From Solobacterium sp. (GTDB lineage: Bacteria; Bacillota_I; Bacilli_A; Erysipelotrichales; Erysipelotrichaceae), in NCBI GenBank assembly GCA_017543025.1, contig JAFYGX010000264.1, forward strand, positions 1 to 48,286: DNA of 48,286 nucleotides, read 5' to 3'. Positions 16,074 to 25,442 of this stretch are shown here, piece by piece (the first letter of the stretch is position 1; each line of letters begins with the position of its first letter). The notes below the pieces were generated by a model, which made no database searches, was not told the origin of the DNA, and worked only from the letters and a program-made list of their open reading frames with translations. Made by a program: the position numbers and the translations under genes.

Positions 16074-18926
16074 GTGGAACTGGATAAACTGATCATACGC
16101 GGTGCGCGTGAAAACAACCTGAAAAACATATCGCTGGAGATTCCCCGGAATAAATTGGTCGTGATGACCGGTCTTTCCGGATCCGGAAAGACCAGCCTTG
16201 CCTTTGATACGATCTATGCGGAAGGCCAGCGGCGTTATGTCGAATCGCTGAGCGCTTATGCGAGAATGTTTCTCGGCGGGGTGGACAAACCGGATGTCGA
16301 ACTGATTGAAGGACTTTCGCCGGCAATTTCAATCGACCAGAAAACAACCTCAAACAACCCCCGGTCCACAGTCGGCACAGTGACGGAAATCTACGATTAT
16401 CTGCGTCTGCTCTATGCCCGTATAGGCGTGCCGTATTGCCCGAATCACAATATTCCGATCACCGGTCAGGATATCAGCGAAATGGTCAGCCAGGTGATGA
16501 GTACGGAAAACGGAACGCGTCTGACAGTGATGGCACCGATTGTCCGGAATCGGAAAGGCACATTCCGGGATCAGTTTTCCAGACTGATGAAGGACGGATA
16601 TGTGCGGGTTCGCGTCGACGGCGAGATCCGCATGCTGGAAGATGAGATCGAACTGGAGAAAAACAAACGCCACAATATCGATGTAATCGTAGACCGTATC
16701 ATAAAGAAAGAGGAAGCGAAGGGGCGGATTCACGATTCGCTGGAAACCGCGCTGAATCTTGCGGGCGGAATGGCAATTGTGCTGGAAGGAGAGAAGGAAG
16801 AACTGTTTTCCAGCAACTATGCCTGCCGCATCTGCGGTTTTTCGGTACCGAAGCTGGAGCCGCGTCTGTTTTCCTTCAATGCGCCGCTTGGGGCGTGTGA
16901 TACCTGCAAGGGACTCGGCTTTACGGAAGAGGTGGATGTCGATCTTCTGATTCCGGATAAAGACCTTTCGATCAATGAAGGGGCGATCCGCTATTACAGG
17001 AATATTGTCGGAACGGAAAATATCGAATGGCAGACATTCGAGATCCTTCTGAAGCACTATAAGATTCCGATGGATGTACCGGTCAGAAAACTCACGCAGA
17101 AACAGATGCAGATCGTTCTCCACGGGTCGGACAAGCCGATTTCCTATCGGATTACTAGCTCCGGGGGAAATACGTATCTGAGAAATGATTACATTGAGGG
17201 CGTCAAGGATCTGATTGAACGCCGTTATGTGGAAACCAGCTCGGCGATGACAAAGGACTGGTATCACTCCTTTATGGTGGAAAGCAAATGTCCGAAATGC
17301 GGCGGGAAGCGGCTCAATGAACAGGCACTTTCCGTACGGGTCGGCGACCGCGATATCATCGGCTTTACCGAACTGTCGGTCGTTCAGGCACTGGACTGGC
17401 TGAATCATACGGAGATGAGCGAGACACAGGCAAGGATTGCCGAAATGGTCGTGAAGGAAATCCGCAGCCGCCTGACCTTTCTGAAAGATGTCGGGCTTGA
17501 GTATCTGACGCTTGACCGGCTTGCGGGAACGCTGAGCGGCGGCGAGGCGCAGCGCATCCGGCTGGCAACCCAGATCGGATCGAAGCTGTCCGGCGTGCTG
17601 TATGTTCTGGATGAGCCGAGTATCGGCCTCCATCAGCGGGATAATGCAAAACTGATTGCGACCCTGAAGAATATGCGGGATCTCGGCAACTCACTGATTG
17701 TGGTTGAACATGATGAAGAGACGATGATGAGCTCTGACTGGATCGTCGATATCGGTCCGGGGGCCGGCATCCATGGCGGAGAGGTGATGTTCTCCGGAAC
17801 GCCGCAGGACATCCTGCAGGCGGAACAGTCGATTACAGGCCGGTATCTTTCCGGCCGGGAACGGATTGAAGTGCCGGCAGAGCGGCGCAAGGGAACCGGA
17901 GGCTGCGTGGAAGTGGTCGGGGCTTCCGAACACAATCTGAAGAAGATCAATGTGAAGTTTCCGCTCGGCAGACTTGTTGCGGTGACCGGCGTCTCCGGCA
18001 GCGGAAAATCAACCCTGGTCAATGAATGCTTCATGAAGTCTGTTCAGCAGTATCTCGGCTATACCCGGGTTCACCCCGGCAAAGTGGAGCGTGTGAAGGG
18101 GCTGTCCGCTGTTGATAAGCTCGTGCAGATCGATCAGGATCCGATCGGCCGGACGCCGCGCTCCAATCCGGCAACCTATACCGGTGTGTTTGATGACATC
18201 CGTGCGCTGTTTGCCAATACGCCCGAAGCGAGACTGCGCGGGTATGACAAAGGCAGGTTCTCCTTCAATGTGAAGGGCGGCCGGTGTGAGGCGTGCATGG
18301 GAGACGGCGTGAAGGTGATTTCCATGAACTTTCTGCCAGATGTCTATGTTCCGTGTGAGATCTGTCATGGCAAACGGTATAACGAAGAAACACTTGCCTG
18401 CACGTTCAAGGGCAGGAATATCTATGATGTACTGGAGATGACCGCAGAAGAAGGACTTGAGCTGTTTGCCAATCAGCCGAAGATCCGCGGCAAGCTGCAG
18501 ACGCTGTGTGATGTAGGTCTTGGCTATCTGAAGCTCGGCCAGTCTTCCACAACGCTTTCCGGCGGTGAGGCACAGCGTGTCAAGCTTTCGTCTGAACTGC
18601 AGAAAAAAGCAACCGGGAAGACGGTCTATATTCTTGATGAACCGACGACCGGCCTGCATACAGATGATGTGAAACGTCTGATCGCAGTGCTGCAGCGGAT
18701 TGTGGATACCGGCAATACCGTCATTGTGATCGAACATAATCTGGACGTGATCAAGTGCGCCGACTGGATCATTGATCTTGGTCCGGAAGGCGGCGATAAC
18801 GGCGGCACGGTAATTGCGGAAGGAACTCCGGAACAGGTTGCGGAACATCCGGAGTCATGGACAGGGCAGTATCTGAAAAAAGTACTTGCACGGACAGAAA
18901 AAAGTTCTGAGGAGGCGGGAAAATGA
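16074..18926 (+). CDS. uvrA: Excinuclease ABC subunit A
   Basis: A 950-residue UvrA, the damage-recognising ATPase of nucleotide excision repair. It has two ABC modules: Walker [11 protein letters not shown] and [10 protein letters not shown], with signatures [12 protein letters not shown] and [12 protein letters not shown]. Zinc-binding Cys pairs are C-x2-C...C-x2-C around CRICGF and CDTCKGLG in the first half and CEACMGDG and [10 protein letters not shown] in the second. The start codon is GTG, supported by AAGGAG seven bases before it, overlapping the mutS stop. The stop overlaps the rhomboid start by four bases (ATGA). uvrB is not in the window. Confidence 0.98.
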   Translation: MELDKLIIRGARENNLKNISLEIPRNKLVVMTGLSGSGKTSLAFDTIYAEGQRRYVESLSAYARMFLGGVDKPDVELIEGLSPAISIDQKTTSNNPRSTVGTVTEIYDYLRLLYARIGVPYCPNHNIPITGQDISEMVSQVMSTENGTRLTVMAPIVRNRKGTFRDQFSRLMKDGYVRVRVDGEIRMLEDEIELEKNKRHNIDVIVDRIIKKEEAKGRIHDSLETALNLAGGMAIVLEGEKEELFSSNYACRICGFSVPKLEPRLFSFNAPLGACDTCKGLGFTEEVDVDLLIPDKDLSINEGAIRYYRNIVGTENIEWQTFEILLKHYKIPMDVPVRKLTQKQMQIVLHGSDKPISYRITSSGGNTYLRNDYIEGVKDLIERRYVETSSAMTKDWYHSFMVESKCPKCGGKRLNEQALSVRVGDRDIIGFTELSVVQALDWLNHTEMSETQARIAEMVVKEIRSRLTFLKDVGLEYLTLDRLAGTLSGGEAQRIRLATQIGSKLSGVLYVLDEPSIGLHQRDNAKLIATLKNMRDLGNSLIVVEHDEETMMSSDWIVDIGPGAGIHGGEVMFSGTPQDILQAEQSITGRYLSGRERIEVPAERRKGTGGCVEVVGASEHNLKKINVKFPLGRLVAVTGVSGSGKSTLVNECFMKSVQQYLGYTRVHPGKVERVKGLSAVDKLVQIDQDPIGRTPRSNPATYTGVFDDIRALFANTPEARLRGYDKGRFSFNVKGGRCEACMGDGVKVISMNFLPDVYVPCEICHGKRYNEETLACTFKGRNIYDVLEMTAEEGLELFANQPKIRGKLQTLCDVGLGYLKLGQSSTTLSGGEAQRVKLSSELQKKATGKTVYILDEPTTGLHTDDVKRLIAVLQRIVDTGNTVIVIEHNLDVIKCADWIIDLGPEGGDNGGTVIAEGTPEQVAEHPESWTGQYLKKVLARTEKSSEEAGK

Positions 18927-19456
18927 TGCTGAGTTATGCGGTGATTGCCGTCTGTGTTGTGATGTGCATCCTGCTGAACCGATCGCAGTTTCCAGTGGAT
19001 GCGGCTGTGAAATACGGCGCGCTGGTTCCTCTGCGGGTAAAGCGCAGAGAGTACTGGCGGCTGCTTACGGCAGGGTTTCTTCACATTCAGATCTGGCATC
19101 TTCTGATGAATATGCTGTCGCTGTACAACATGAGCGGGCTGGAATATGTATTCGGCGTGCCGCTGTATGCACTCATTCTGTTTGGTTCCGTGATCGGCGG
19201 AAATCTGCTTTCCGTCTTCTTTGCGGAAGATGAAGCACAGGTATCGCTCGGTCTTTCCGGCGGGCTGTACGGACTGCTTGGCGCATATTTTGTGCTGCTG
19301 TTCAAAATGGGGGCGCTGGGGAGTACGTCCGTGCAGATGTCACTGCTCCGGATGGCACTTGTGAACCTGCTGATCAACCTGATGCCGAATGTTTCGCGCA
19401 TGGCGCATGCGGGCGGCTTTCTGACCGGATTTGCACTGGCGATGTTCATGCTATAA
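18923..19456 (+). CDS. Rhomboid-family intramembrane serine protease
   Basis: A compact 177-residue membrane protein with about six helices. The catalytic serine motif is GLSGGLYG and the catalytic His is in AHAGGFLTG; the HLLMNM loop with its conserved Asn is also present, so it should be active. It cuts substrates within the membrane; the target is unknown. No extra soluble domain is attached. Its ATG overlaps the uvrA stop (ATGA), indicating tight translational coupling, although the link to repair is probably just layout. Confidence 0.9.
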   Translation: MMLSYAVIAVCVVMCILLNRSQFPVDAAVKYGALVPLRVKRREYWRLLTAGFLHIQIWHLLMNMLSLYNMSGLEYVFGVPLYALILFGSVIGGNLLSVFFAEDEAQVSLGLSGGLYGLLGAYFVLLFKMGALGSTSVQMSLLRMALVNLLINLMPNVSRMAHAGGFLTGFALAMFML

Positions 19457-19457
19457 T
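19431..19457 (+). promoter_or_regulatory. Internal promoter ahead of hprK
   Basis: TTGCAC (19431-19436), a 15-base spacer, and TG-C-TATAAT (19449-19457), an extended -10, overlap the end of the rhomboid gene. This would let hprK be expressed apart from the repair genes. Confidence 0.55.
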
Positions 19458-19477
19458 CGGGGCGGGAGAACAGCAGG

Positions 19478-20428
19478 ATGGCAGGTAATGAAAACAACAG
19501 GGTAATGATCCAGGAGATCGTTGATTTCTTCGGGCTGGAACAGCTTACCGGGGATGAGAATTCACTGAACCGGTGGGTCGTCATACCGGACGTGAACCGT
19601 CCGGGTTTTGAGCTTTCCGGCTATTTCCAGCCGACAGAGCCAAGACGTGTTGTCATCATCGGAAACAAGGAAATCGAGTATATCGCCCAGCTTGGTGAAA
19701 ATGAGCAGCGTGCCCGGTTTCCGTCCATCACCGACGGGTTTACGCCGATGATCATCATCACAAAGAACAATGAGCTGCCGCCGCTTCTGAGAGAAGCTGC
19801 CGTGCAGCGCAATTTCCCGATTTTCCGTACTGCAACGCCGACCTACCGGATCATGGTCGATCTGATCACGTTCCTCGATGAGCGGCTGGCGCCGGAAGAA
19901 ACCTTATCCGGCGACCTGATGGTCGTTTATGGCAAAGGGGTACTGATTACCGGCGAAAGCGGAATGGGAAAATCCGAAATCGCGATGGAACTTGTCCGGG
20001 ACGGCCAGGTGCTGGTCGCGGATGACCGTGTGGATGTGCAGAAGATTCACAACAATCTGTACGGACATGCGCCGGATCTTCTGCGGGGAATGCTGGAGAT
20101 CCGCGGTATCGGCATTGTGGATGTGGAACGGATGTTCGGTGCCAACAGTATGGTTAAGAGTCATCGGATCGATCTGGTAATCAACCTGGTAAGATACGAT
20201 GCGAGTGAGGAATATGAACGGATCGGCGATGAGATGACCTCCTTTACAAAAATCATGGGCGTCAGTATTCCTGCCATGTCGCTTCCGGTCAGTCCGGGAC
20301 GCTCGATGTGCGCGCTGATTGAGACTGCGGTATCGAACTTCATTCTCAAACAGGAAGGATACAACAGCACGGAAGAGTTCAAGGAGCGTCTTCATGCCGA
20401 ACTGATGCGGCTGAGTCAGGGAAAGTGA
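19478..20428 (+). CDS. hprK: HPr kinase/phosphorylase
   Basis: A 316-residue bifunctional enzyme that phosphorylates HPr on Ser46 with ATP or PPi and reverses the reaction, setting carbon catabolite repression in Firmicutes. The N-terminal half is the HprK N domain. The kinase half has Walker A GESGMGKSE, then ADDRVDVQ and the HprK signature region LEIRGIGIVDVERMFG. The Arg-containing C-terminal stretch TSFTKIMGVSIPAMSLPVSPGR matches the family. GGGAG lies about ten bases before the start. A PpaX-type phosphatase follows two bases after the stop; lgt, often between these two in Firmicutes, is instead at 39572. Confidence 0.97.
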   Translation: MAGNENNRVMIQEIVDFFGLEQLTGDENSLNRWVVIPDVNRPGFELSGYFQPTEPRRVVIIGNKEIEYIAQLGENEQRARFPSITDGFTPMIIITKNNELPPLLREAAVQRNFPIFRTATPTYRIMVDLITFLDERLAPEETLSGDLMVVYGKGVLITGESGMGKSEIAMELVRDGQVLVADDRVDVQKIHNNLYGHAPDLLRGMLEIRGIGIVDVERMFGANSMVKSHRIDLVINLVRYDASEEYERIGDEMTSFTKIMGVSIPAMSLPVSPGRSMCALIETAVSNFILKQEGYNSTEEFKERLHAELMRLSQGK

Positions 20429-20429
20429 T

Positions 20430-21074
20430 ATGCGGATTGATGGAGCGGTATTTGATTTTGACGGCACTCTGATGGACACGGAACCTGCAATTATGGCGAG
20501 TTTCGAACATGTATTTGAGCTGTACCGGACCGTTGAGGAGTTTACTCCCGACCGCCGGATCAAGGTGCTCGGGCCGCCGCTGGACAGGATGATGGCGGAA
20601 TTCTTTCCGGAACAGGACCCATGGGAATGCGTCGAACAGTACCGGAAGTATCAGAGAGAACATCTGCGGGATCTGATCCGGCCGATGAGCGGCGCAATCG
20701 AGATGCTGGACCGGCTTGCGGAGCTGAAGATTCCCTGTGCGGTGGTGAGCACGCGGTATTACCTCTCGCTGAAGGAGCTGATGGACCGGCATGATATGAG
20801 CCGCTATATGACAGTGGTGCTTGGAAATGATTCCGTACGGAATCCCAAACCGGACCCGGAAGGAATTCTGCTTGCGAAGGAGAAGCTCGGGGCAGAAGAG
20901 ATCTGCTATGTCGGGGACAGTGTAATGGATGTGGAAGCCGGAAGGAATGCCGGTGCGTATACGATTGCCTATCCTTCCAATGAAGGAAAGAAAGCAGCTC
21001 TGATCGCTTCCGGACCGGATCTTGTGATCTATGATCTGCGGGATCTGCCGGCGGTGCTCTCAGAAAGAAAGTGA
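20430..21074 (+). CDS. ppaX: HAD hydrolase, probable pyrophosphatase PpaX
   Basis: A 214-residue HAD-superfamily phosphatase. Motif I is DFDGTLMDTE, motif II Ser/Thr is in VVSTRYY, the motif III Lys is in RNPKPDPEG, and motif IV is YVGDSVMDVEAG. Length and sequence match PpaX/Gph enzymes. Its position right behind hprK points to PpaX, which removes the pyrophosphate made when HprK dephosphorylates Ser-P-HPr; the nearest alternative is a phosphoglycolate phosphatase. It shares the hprK transcript, starting two bases after that stop. Confidence 0.85.
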   Translation: MRIDGAVFDFDGTLMDTEPAIMASFEHVFELYRTVEEFTPDRRIKVLGPPLDRMMAEFFPEQDPWECVEQYRKYQREHLRDLIRPMSGAIEMLDRLAELKIPCAVVSTRYYLSLKELMDRHDMSRYMTVVLGNDSVRNPKPDPEGILLAKEKLGAEEICYVGDSVMDVEAGRNAGAYTIAYPSNEGKKAALIASGPDLVIYDLRDLPAVLSERK

Positions 21075-21083
21075 TAACAGAGA

Positions 21084-21737
21084 ATGAGTACTTCAAAAAC
21101 GATTGATTATACGTGCCCGTATTGCGGCAGAACGTTTCCGGCTGAGATTTATGAAAGCGTTACCGCAGATACGGATGAAGATCTCAGAGACCGCTGCGTC
21201 AGCGGAGATCTGTTCCGGGTATCCTGCCCGAAGTGTCAGCGGGAGTTCATGATTCAGTATCCGCTGGTTTATCTTGACCGCAGGCATAAATTTGTTCTCT
21301 GGCTGCTCGACCGCGAGCCGGGAACACATATGATGCGGGAATTTGCGGAGCCGCTGGCTTCTGCCGGCTATCATCTGCGCAGGGTCACAACCCTGCAGGA
21401 GTTTACGGAAAAGATACAGATCTTTGAAGATGAGGTGGATGACCGGCTGGTGGAGCTTGCGAAATATGATTCTCTGATCGAATTCATCGACAACCGGAAG
21501 GGAACGGCAGAGGATGTGACGTCAATCGATTATCAGAAGACCGAAAACGGCGTGATGAAGATCAATGTCCGGACCGGAGACAGGGGGATGTCCTTCCTGA
21601 TCCCGGTGTCCATGGTGGAAGAAGAACTTAAGCAGAATGAAGAGCGCTATGCGGTGGATGAAAGCTCCTTTCCCGTCATCAGCAGCGAATGGATCATCAG
21701 TCTGTTTCAGGAACCGGAATCCTCGTTTCCAAGCTGA
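21084..21737 (+). CDS. CpXC domain protein
   Basis: A 217-residue protein with an N-terminal CpXC domain: two Cys-Pro-x-Cys knuckles, CPYCGR (near residue 11) and CPKCQR (near residue 50), which likely bind zinc. The remainder is a mixed helical domain without a motif that I know. CpXC proteins are widespread in gut Firmicutes and have no assigned function. It begins ten bases after the ppaX-like stop and is the last gene before a terminator, so it closes the mutS-to-CpXC run. Confidence 0.8.
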   Translation: MSTSKTIDYTCPYCGRTFPAEIYESVTADTDEDLRDRCVSGDLFRVSCPKCQREFMIQYPLVYLDRRHKFVLWLLDREPGTHMMREFAEPLASAGYHLRRVTTLQEFTEKIQIFEDEVDDRLVELAKYDSLIEFIDNRKGTAEDVTSIDYQKTENGVMKINVRTGDRGMSFLIPVSMVEEELKQNEERYAVDESSFPVISSEWIISLFQEPESSFPS

Positions 21738-21755
21738 ACCATTTCAATTATTCGA

Positions 21756-21796
21756 AAGATATCACTGTTCCCTCATGAACGGTGATATCTTCTTTG
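21756..21796 (+). terminator. Terminator closing the mutS-to-CpXC run
   Basis: AAGATATCAC-T-GTTC pairs with GAAC-G-GTGATATCTT (15 bp with one T-G wobble), followed by CTTTG. The T run is short. Confidence 0.75.
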
Positions 21797-21916
21797 TAGG
21801 AAGTAACTGTCAGAAACGGATTATCAATATGAGAAAGGGTTCCCGGCTTTCGCAGCTGCCGGGTCGCTCCTTTGTCCGCAGCGGGGCAGTCTCAGCGGCA
21901 GATGAAAGAAAAGCCG

Positions 21917-23974
21917 ATGTTCCGGTTCAGGGACATTGATGAATGTTTTTCATATGCGGCAGAGCCGGAGCGCCCGGACGATCCGCTTCATAGTGAGGTG
22001 CGCATGAGAAAATTATTTACAATTGATGATTTTATGGTAGCGATCATCTCTGCGCTGGGCTATGGCTTTGGCGAAACCATCGCAAAGCTTTCCGGATGGC
22101 CGGAGATCTTGTGCGTGGCGGCCTGTTTTGCCCTCGGAATTGTGATGGAGGAGATCATCACCAGAATCATCTTCAGCAAAGCGGTTCAGAAGAGCACGGC
22201 AAACCGGGTGTTTACCTATATTGCGATTCTGCTTGTCTTTCTGCTGGCCCAGTATGTTTCTATCCGGTGGATGGGCGTTTCCATGATGGAATACCTGCAG
22301 GAGGAATTCATGTATGTCGTCGGTCTTCCCGTCCTGGGTCTGATCGTGAACCTGATCATCCGCGGCTTCCGGGTGTGGAAGATCCGGAAGCGCTACGGGG
22401 ACGGCAGCGGGGGATATGTGTTTGACGTAACCGAGAAGGACCTCGAGGAAGTGAACCGGCAGAACCGGGCTGTTGAGGGCGAATATGACGAAGACTGCGC
22501 CATCAGGACGCGAACCGGCGTGTACGTCGGTGAGAAGTACAGGAAGGCGCTGCTCTTTCTGGGAATCCCCTATGCTAAACCGCCGGTGGGTGAACTGCGA
22601 TGGAAGGCGCCGGAGCCGCTGCCTTCGTCCGAAGCGGTATATGAGGCCAGGTATTTCGGTGCTTCCGCCATACAGGTGGAGCACAAGGGTTCCATCGTCA
22701 GGCATCACCGGCAGAGCGAGGACTGCCTGACGCTGAATATCGCAGTCAGTGCCGGAAATCGGGAGACAAAAAAGCCGGTGCTCGTGCTGTTTCACCACGG
22801 CGATTTTACTTCCGGGGGCGCAGTCGACCCCCTGCTGTACGGCGGCGATTTTGTCAATGCGCATCCGGATGCGGTGCTTGTCAGCTTCAATTACCGCCTC
22901 GGCATCTTCGGGTTTATCGACTTTTCTGAGGTGCCCGGCGGTGAAGCCTGCCCGGATGCTCTGAATCTCGGTTTGCTGGATCAGATTGCGGCGCTGAAGT
23001 GGATCAGAGAAAACATCGCTGCCTTCGGCGGCGATCCCGGGCAGATCACGGTAATGGGCTTCGAATCCGGCGCGACCTGCATCAGCCTGCTGGCCGCATG
23101 TGAGCAGGCGAAAGGCCTGTTTCAGAGGGCTCTGGTTTTCAATGGCAGCCCGGACTCGGCTTATGACACGCGTGAGGCATCCGGAGCTCTGGCAGAGGCG
23201 CTGCTCAGGGAGACCGGCACTTCAACGATGGAAGAGTTAATGCGGCTGGATACGGATACGCTGAAGAATGCGGCACAGAAGCTCTGGATGAACATGTGCG
23301 CGCCGACCTGCGACGGAACGCTGCTCCCGGTTGATGTGTATCGTGCGTATCAGGAAGGTGCGGCGGCGGGCGTTGAGTTTATCGTCGGCATCACCAGCAG
23401 AGAAATGCCGCAGCTGCGGTCGTCCTTCGGCAGTGAGAACTACGAAAATGCGGTCAATGCGGCTGCGGACAGCCTGCTGAACTTCATGAATGATTCACTT
23501 GCTGAGGCGGTACAGGCATATCTTCGGACTGAGACGGCAGCGTCATCCGAACTCGAGGCAAAAGCGAAGCTGGTCGGACAATGGATCGCGCTGAGTATTT
23601 ACCGCGTTGCGGCAAAGCTTTCCGCGGGCGGAAATAAGGTGCATCTGATGTACTGGGACGAGACGGCGCTGATCGAAAATCTGGGGTCGGGTACCGTCGA
23701 TGCGCTGGCGACACTGCTCGGAAACGGCGAAGCGCTGCAGATGTACGGCAGCGTGCTGAATGAGGATCTGTCGGAGATGCTGCAGAGCCTGCTGGTGAAA
23801 TTCGTCAGAGGGGATGCTCTGCAGCTGTACCGCAATGAGATTTCGAAAACTGACAGCTTAGACTGGAAGGCGTTTCCCCAGGCGCTCATCGCAGCGGACG
23901 GGAAGCTCACATGTGCTGCGATCGAAGATCGGATCACAGAGGTCAGGGCCTTGCTGGACTATATGCTGAAATGA
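21917..23974 (+). CDS. Four-helix membrane domain fused to a degenerate type-B carboxylesterase
   Basis: A 685-residue protein. Residues 30-160 hold about four membrane helices and are not a domain I know. From about residue 185 it is a type-B carboxylesterase: RTRTGVYVGEKY, LGIPYAKPPVGELRW, SEDCLTLNI, SFNYRLGIFGF, and the nucleophile elbow GFESGA (Ser384). The acid Glu is probably Glu496 (TSREMPQ). The catalytic His, normally in an AFHA segment near the end, seems to be Asp595 (GTVDAL), and the oxyanion HGG is HHGD, so activity is doubtful. The start is uncertain: 21917 (GAAAG ahead), 21902, or 22004, which has the best site (GAGG, six bases) but would drop a coding-looking stretch. Confidence 0.75.
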   Translation: MFRFRDIDECFSYAAEPERPDDPLHSEVRMRKLFTIDDFMVAIISALGYGFGETIAKLSGWPEILCVAACFALGIVMEEIITRIIFSKAVQKSTANRVFTYIAILLVFLLAQYVSIRWMGVSMMEYLQEEFMYVVGLPVLGLIVNLIIRGFRVWKIRKRYGDGSGGYVFDVTEKDLEEVNRQNRAVEGEYDEDCAIRTRTGVYVGEKYRKALLFLGIPYAKPPVGELRWKAPEPLPSSEAVYEARYFGASAIQVEHKGSIVRHHRQSEDCLTLNIAVSAGNRETKKPVLVLFHHGDFTSGGAVDPLLYGGDFVNAHPDAVLVSFNYRLGIFGFIDFSEVPGGEACPDALNLGLLDQIAALKWIRENIAAFGGDPGQITVMGFESGATCISLLAACEQAKGLFQRALVFNGSPDSAYDTREASGALAEALLRETGTSTMEELMRLDTDTLKNAAQKLWMNMCAPTCDGTLLPVDVYRAYQEGAAAGVEFIVGITSREMPQLRSSFGSENYENAVNAAADSLLNFMNDSLAEAVQAYLRTETAASSELEAKAKLVGQWIALSIYRVAAKLSAGGNKVHLMYWDETALIENLGSGTVDALATLLGNGEALQMYGSVLNEDLSEMLQSLLVKFVRGDALQLYRNEISKTDSLDWKAFPQALIAADGKLTCAAIEDRITEVRALLDYMLK

Positions 23975-24013
23975 CAGGGGTGGCTTCACCCCAACCAAAT
24001 TTACATAGTCCAA

Positions 24014-24038
24014 AAAAGCGAAGCAGTGCTTCGCTTTT
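24014..24038. terminator. Bidirectional terminator
   Basis: AAAAGCGAAGCA and TGCTTCGCTTTT are perfectly symmetric and give T tracts both ways, ending the esterase-like gene and the convergent recombinase-like gene. A separate GGGGTG/CACCCC hairpin lies at 23977-23992. Confidence 0.9.
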
Positions 24039-24053
24039 ACTGTCTCTCAGTGT

Positions 24054-25163
24054 TTATTCAAGACCGATCGCTTTTGCGGGGAAGTCAGCTCCGAGCGTGT
24101 TCCGGATCGAATCAAGCCGTTCTCTGAGCGGAACCGGATAACGGGATACCCAGCCTCCGATGAAGCCGATTTCCTTCAGGCTTCTGATCCGTTCTTCAAG
24201 TGCTTCGCGTTCTGCAGAATCGCCCGGTTCAAGCTGATTCAGCTGCTCTGATGCTTCGAAGAGGAGACCGCTGTGAATCATGCCGAAGCGGGAGATCCGG
24301 TTCGGCGTAAGCATCTTCGGATCAATTTCTGCCGCTGCGCAGGTATTGAGGATCATGTGATGCATTGCCCGGTAATTGAATTCAAGATGGCGGGTCGTCA
24401 GGAAGAAGGCCCGGGAATCTGTGGAAATGCCGATATATTCGTAATACTCCCGGAGCAGTTCCTCAAACTCGGGGGAGAAGAGGAATGTGCCGGTATATTC
24501 CCATGTAATGGAACGGTTCGGCGACTTGCGCACATAATGTACCGGATAGTTTTCCGTATAGTAAATGCTTTCCTTCCAGGGCTTCGAGGTGTACTCAAGG
24601 AATGTGCCGCAGCGGACTTTCAGAGAAAGCCGGCGGTTTCCTGTGCCTTCTGCGGTGAAGTCGCTGATCTTCACATCCTGAATCTGAGCAGGGGTAAGGC
24701 CTGCATACAGCATCAGTGAGAGGATCAGTCGGTCTTCCAGCGGCAGAGACGGGAGAACATCGATGATCTTCCGGATAACGGAAGGATCTGCGAAGAGATC
24801 TTCTCTGAATTCCGTACGTTTCCGGTTTTCGTTTGTGACAAGCCGGCTGAATGGGTTTGAATAACCGGGCCAGATATCCGGCCGTTTCTCAATCCGTGTA
24901 CCGATCGAGCGGAGAGTTGCTTTATAACGGTGTATCGTGTTTTCAGACAGTGTTCCTTCTGCACCTCGCTGGTCCAGATAAGCGAAATATTCCGCTGCCT
25001 GATCCTTGGTGAGCGTGCCGATGTGAAGTGCACCGTCGCGGTAGGAGTGGAGAAGGTTTAGGACTTTGCGATAGTCGTTCACAGTGGACGGACGGTCTTC
25101 AAGACCTGTGATGACTGCATTCCACTGTCCGGTTGTGAGTCCTTCCGGAGTCCTGTTTTTCAT
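24054..25163 (-). CDS. Tyrosine-recombinase-like protein lacking catalytic residues
   Basis: A 369-residue protein laid out like a phage-type integrase. The first 110 residues form a SAM-like core-binding domain (STVNDYRKVLNLLHSYRDG ... NTIHRYKATLRSI). The second part resembles the catalytic domain: LILSLMLYAGLTPAQIQDVK corresponds to the box with the first catalytic Arg, but the residue there is Thr157. The LTPNRISRF stretch (285-293) aligns with the H-x-x-R box, yet His is Asn and Arg is Ser or shifted. The Tyr near WVSRYPVP has no normal context. So it is probably DNA-binding but not a recombinase. The start is unsure: ATG at 25163 (weak GGATG) or 25178; longer forms are excluded because the promoter lies at 25288-25316. 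It stands alone, with no attachment site or phage genes nearby. Confidence 0.65.
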   Translation of the reverse strand: MKNRTPEGLTTGQWNAVITGLEDRPSTVNDYRKVLNLLHSYRDGALHIGTLTKDQAAEYFAYLDQRGAEGTLSENTIHRYKATLRSIGTRIEKRPDIWPGYSNPFSRLVTNENRKRTEFREDLFADPSVIRKIIDVLPSLPLEDRLILSLMLYAGLTPAQIQDVKISDFTAEGTGNRRLSLKVRCGTFLEYTSKPWKESIYYTENYPVHYVRKSPNRSITWEYTGTFLFSPEFEELLREYYEYIGISTDSRAFFLTTRHLEFNYRAMHHMILNTCAAAEIDPKMLTPNRISRFGMIHSGLLFEASEQLNQLEPGDSAEREALEERIRSLKEIGFIGGWVSRYPVPLRERLDSIRNTLGADFPAKAIGLE

Positions 25164-25287
25164 GACGCATCCATACATATTCAGCGGAAGTATCTGACTA
25201 TGTTTTTCCTTTCTTCCCTCGCGATGGCGAAGGACTGTTTGACCTGAAACCAGTCTTCCGAAGTCATTGGCGGTTTTTAACAGTAAA

Positions 25288-25316
25288 AATATACTTGTAC
25301 AGCATGGTTTTTTCAA
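25288..25316 (-). promoter_or_regulatory. Promoter of the recombinase-like gene
   Basis: On the minus strand, TTGAAA (25311-25316), a 17-base spacer and TATATT (25288-25293). The leader would be about 115 bases. Confidence 0.75.
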
Positions 25317-25364
25317 GAAAAAAAGTCACTGTACCAATATGGGCATTCGCTTTGCGTCAAGAAA
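25297..25364. repeat. Two imperfect direct repeats at the recombinase-like promoter
   Basis: Both units have the order TGTAC, ATGG, TCAAGAAA: the first at about 25297-25320 and the second, with a longer gap, at about 25332-25364. The first unit covers the -35 box. TGTACC (25330s) and GGTACA (25366-25371) also form an inverted pair. Confidence 0.45.
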
Positions 25365-25442
25365 GGGTACATATATACATCACATTTTTTCACATTTTTC
25401 AAACATATTTATGCGGAACCAGATCCATATTATAAATATGCA

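Noticed and set aside
16350..17633. A long open frame antisense to uvrA (over 400 codons)
   Set aside because: It mirrors the codon pattern of uvrA, has no ribosome site and encodes a His/Arg-rich, low-meaning sequence. The same holds for antisense frames under the nucleotidase (36331-37638), under serA (9881-10891) and over ftsH (43607-44830).
24054..25440. Integrated mobile element around the recombinase-like gene
   Set aside because: There is no tRNA, no terminal repeat pair, no phage or transfer gene, and the catalytic residues are missing.
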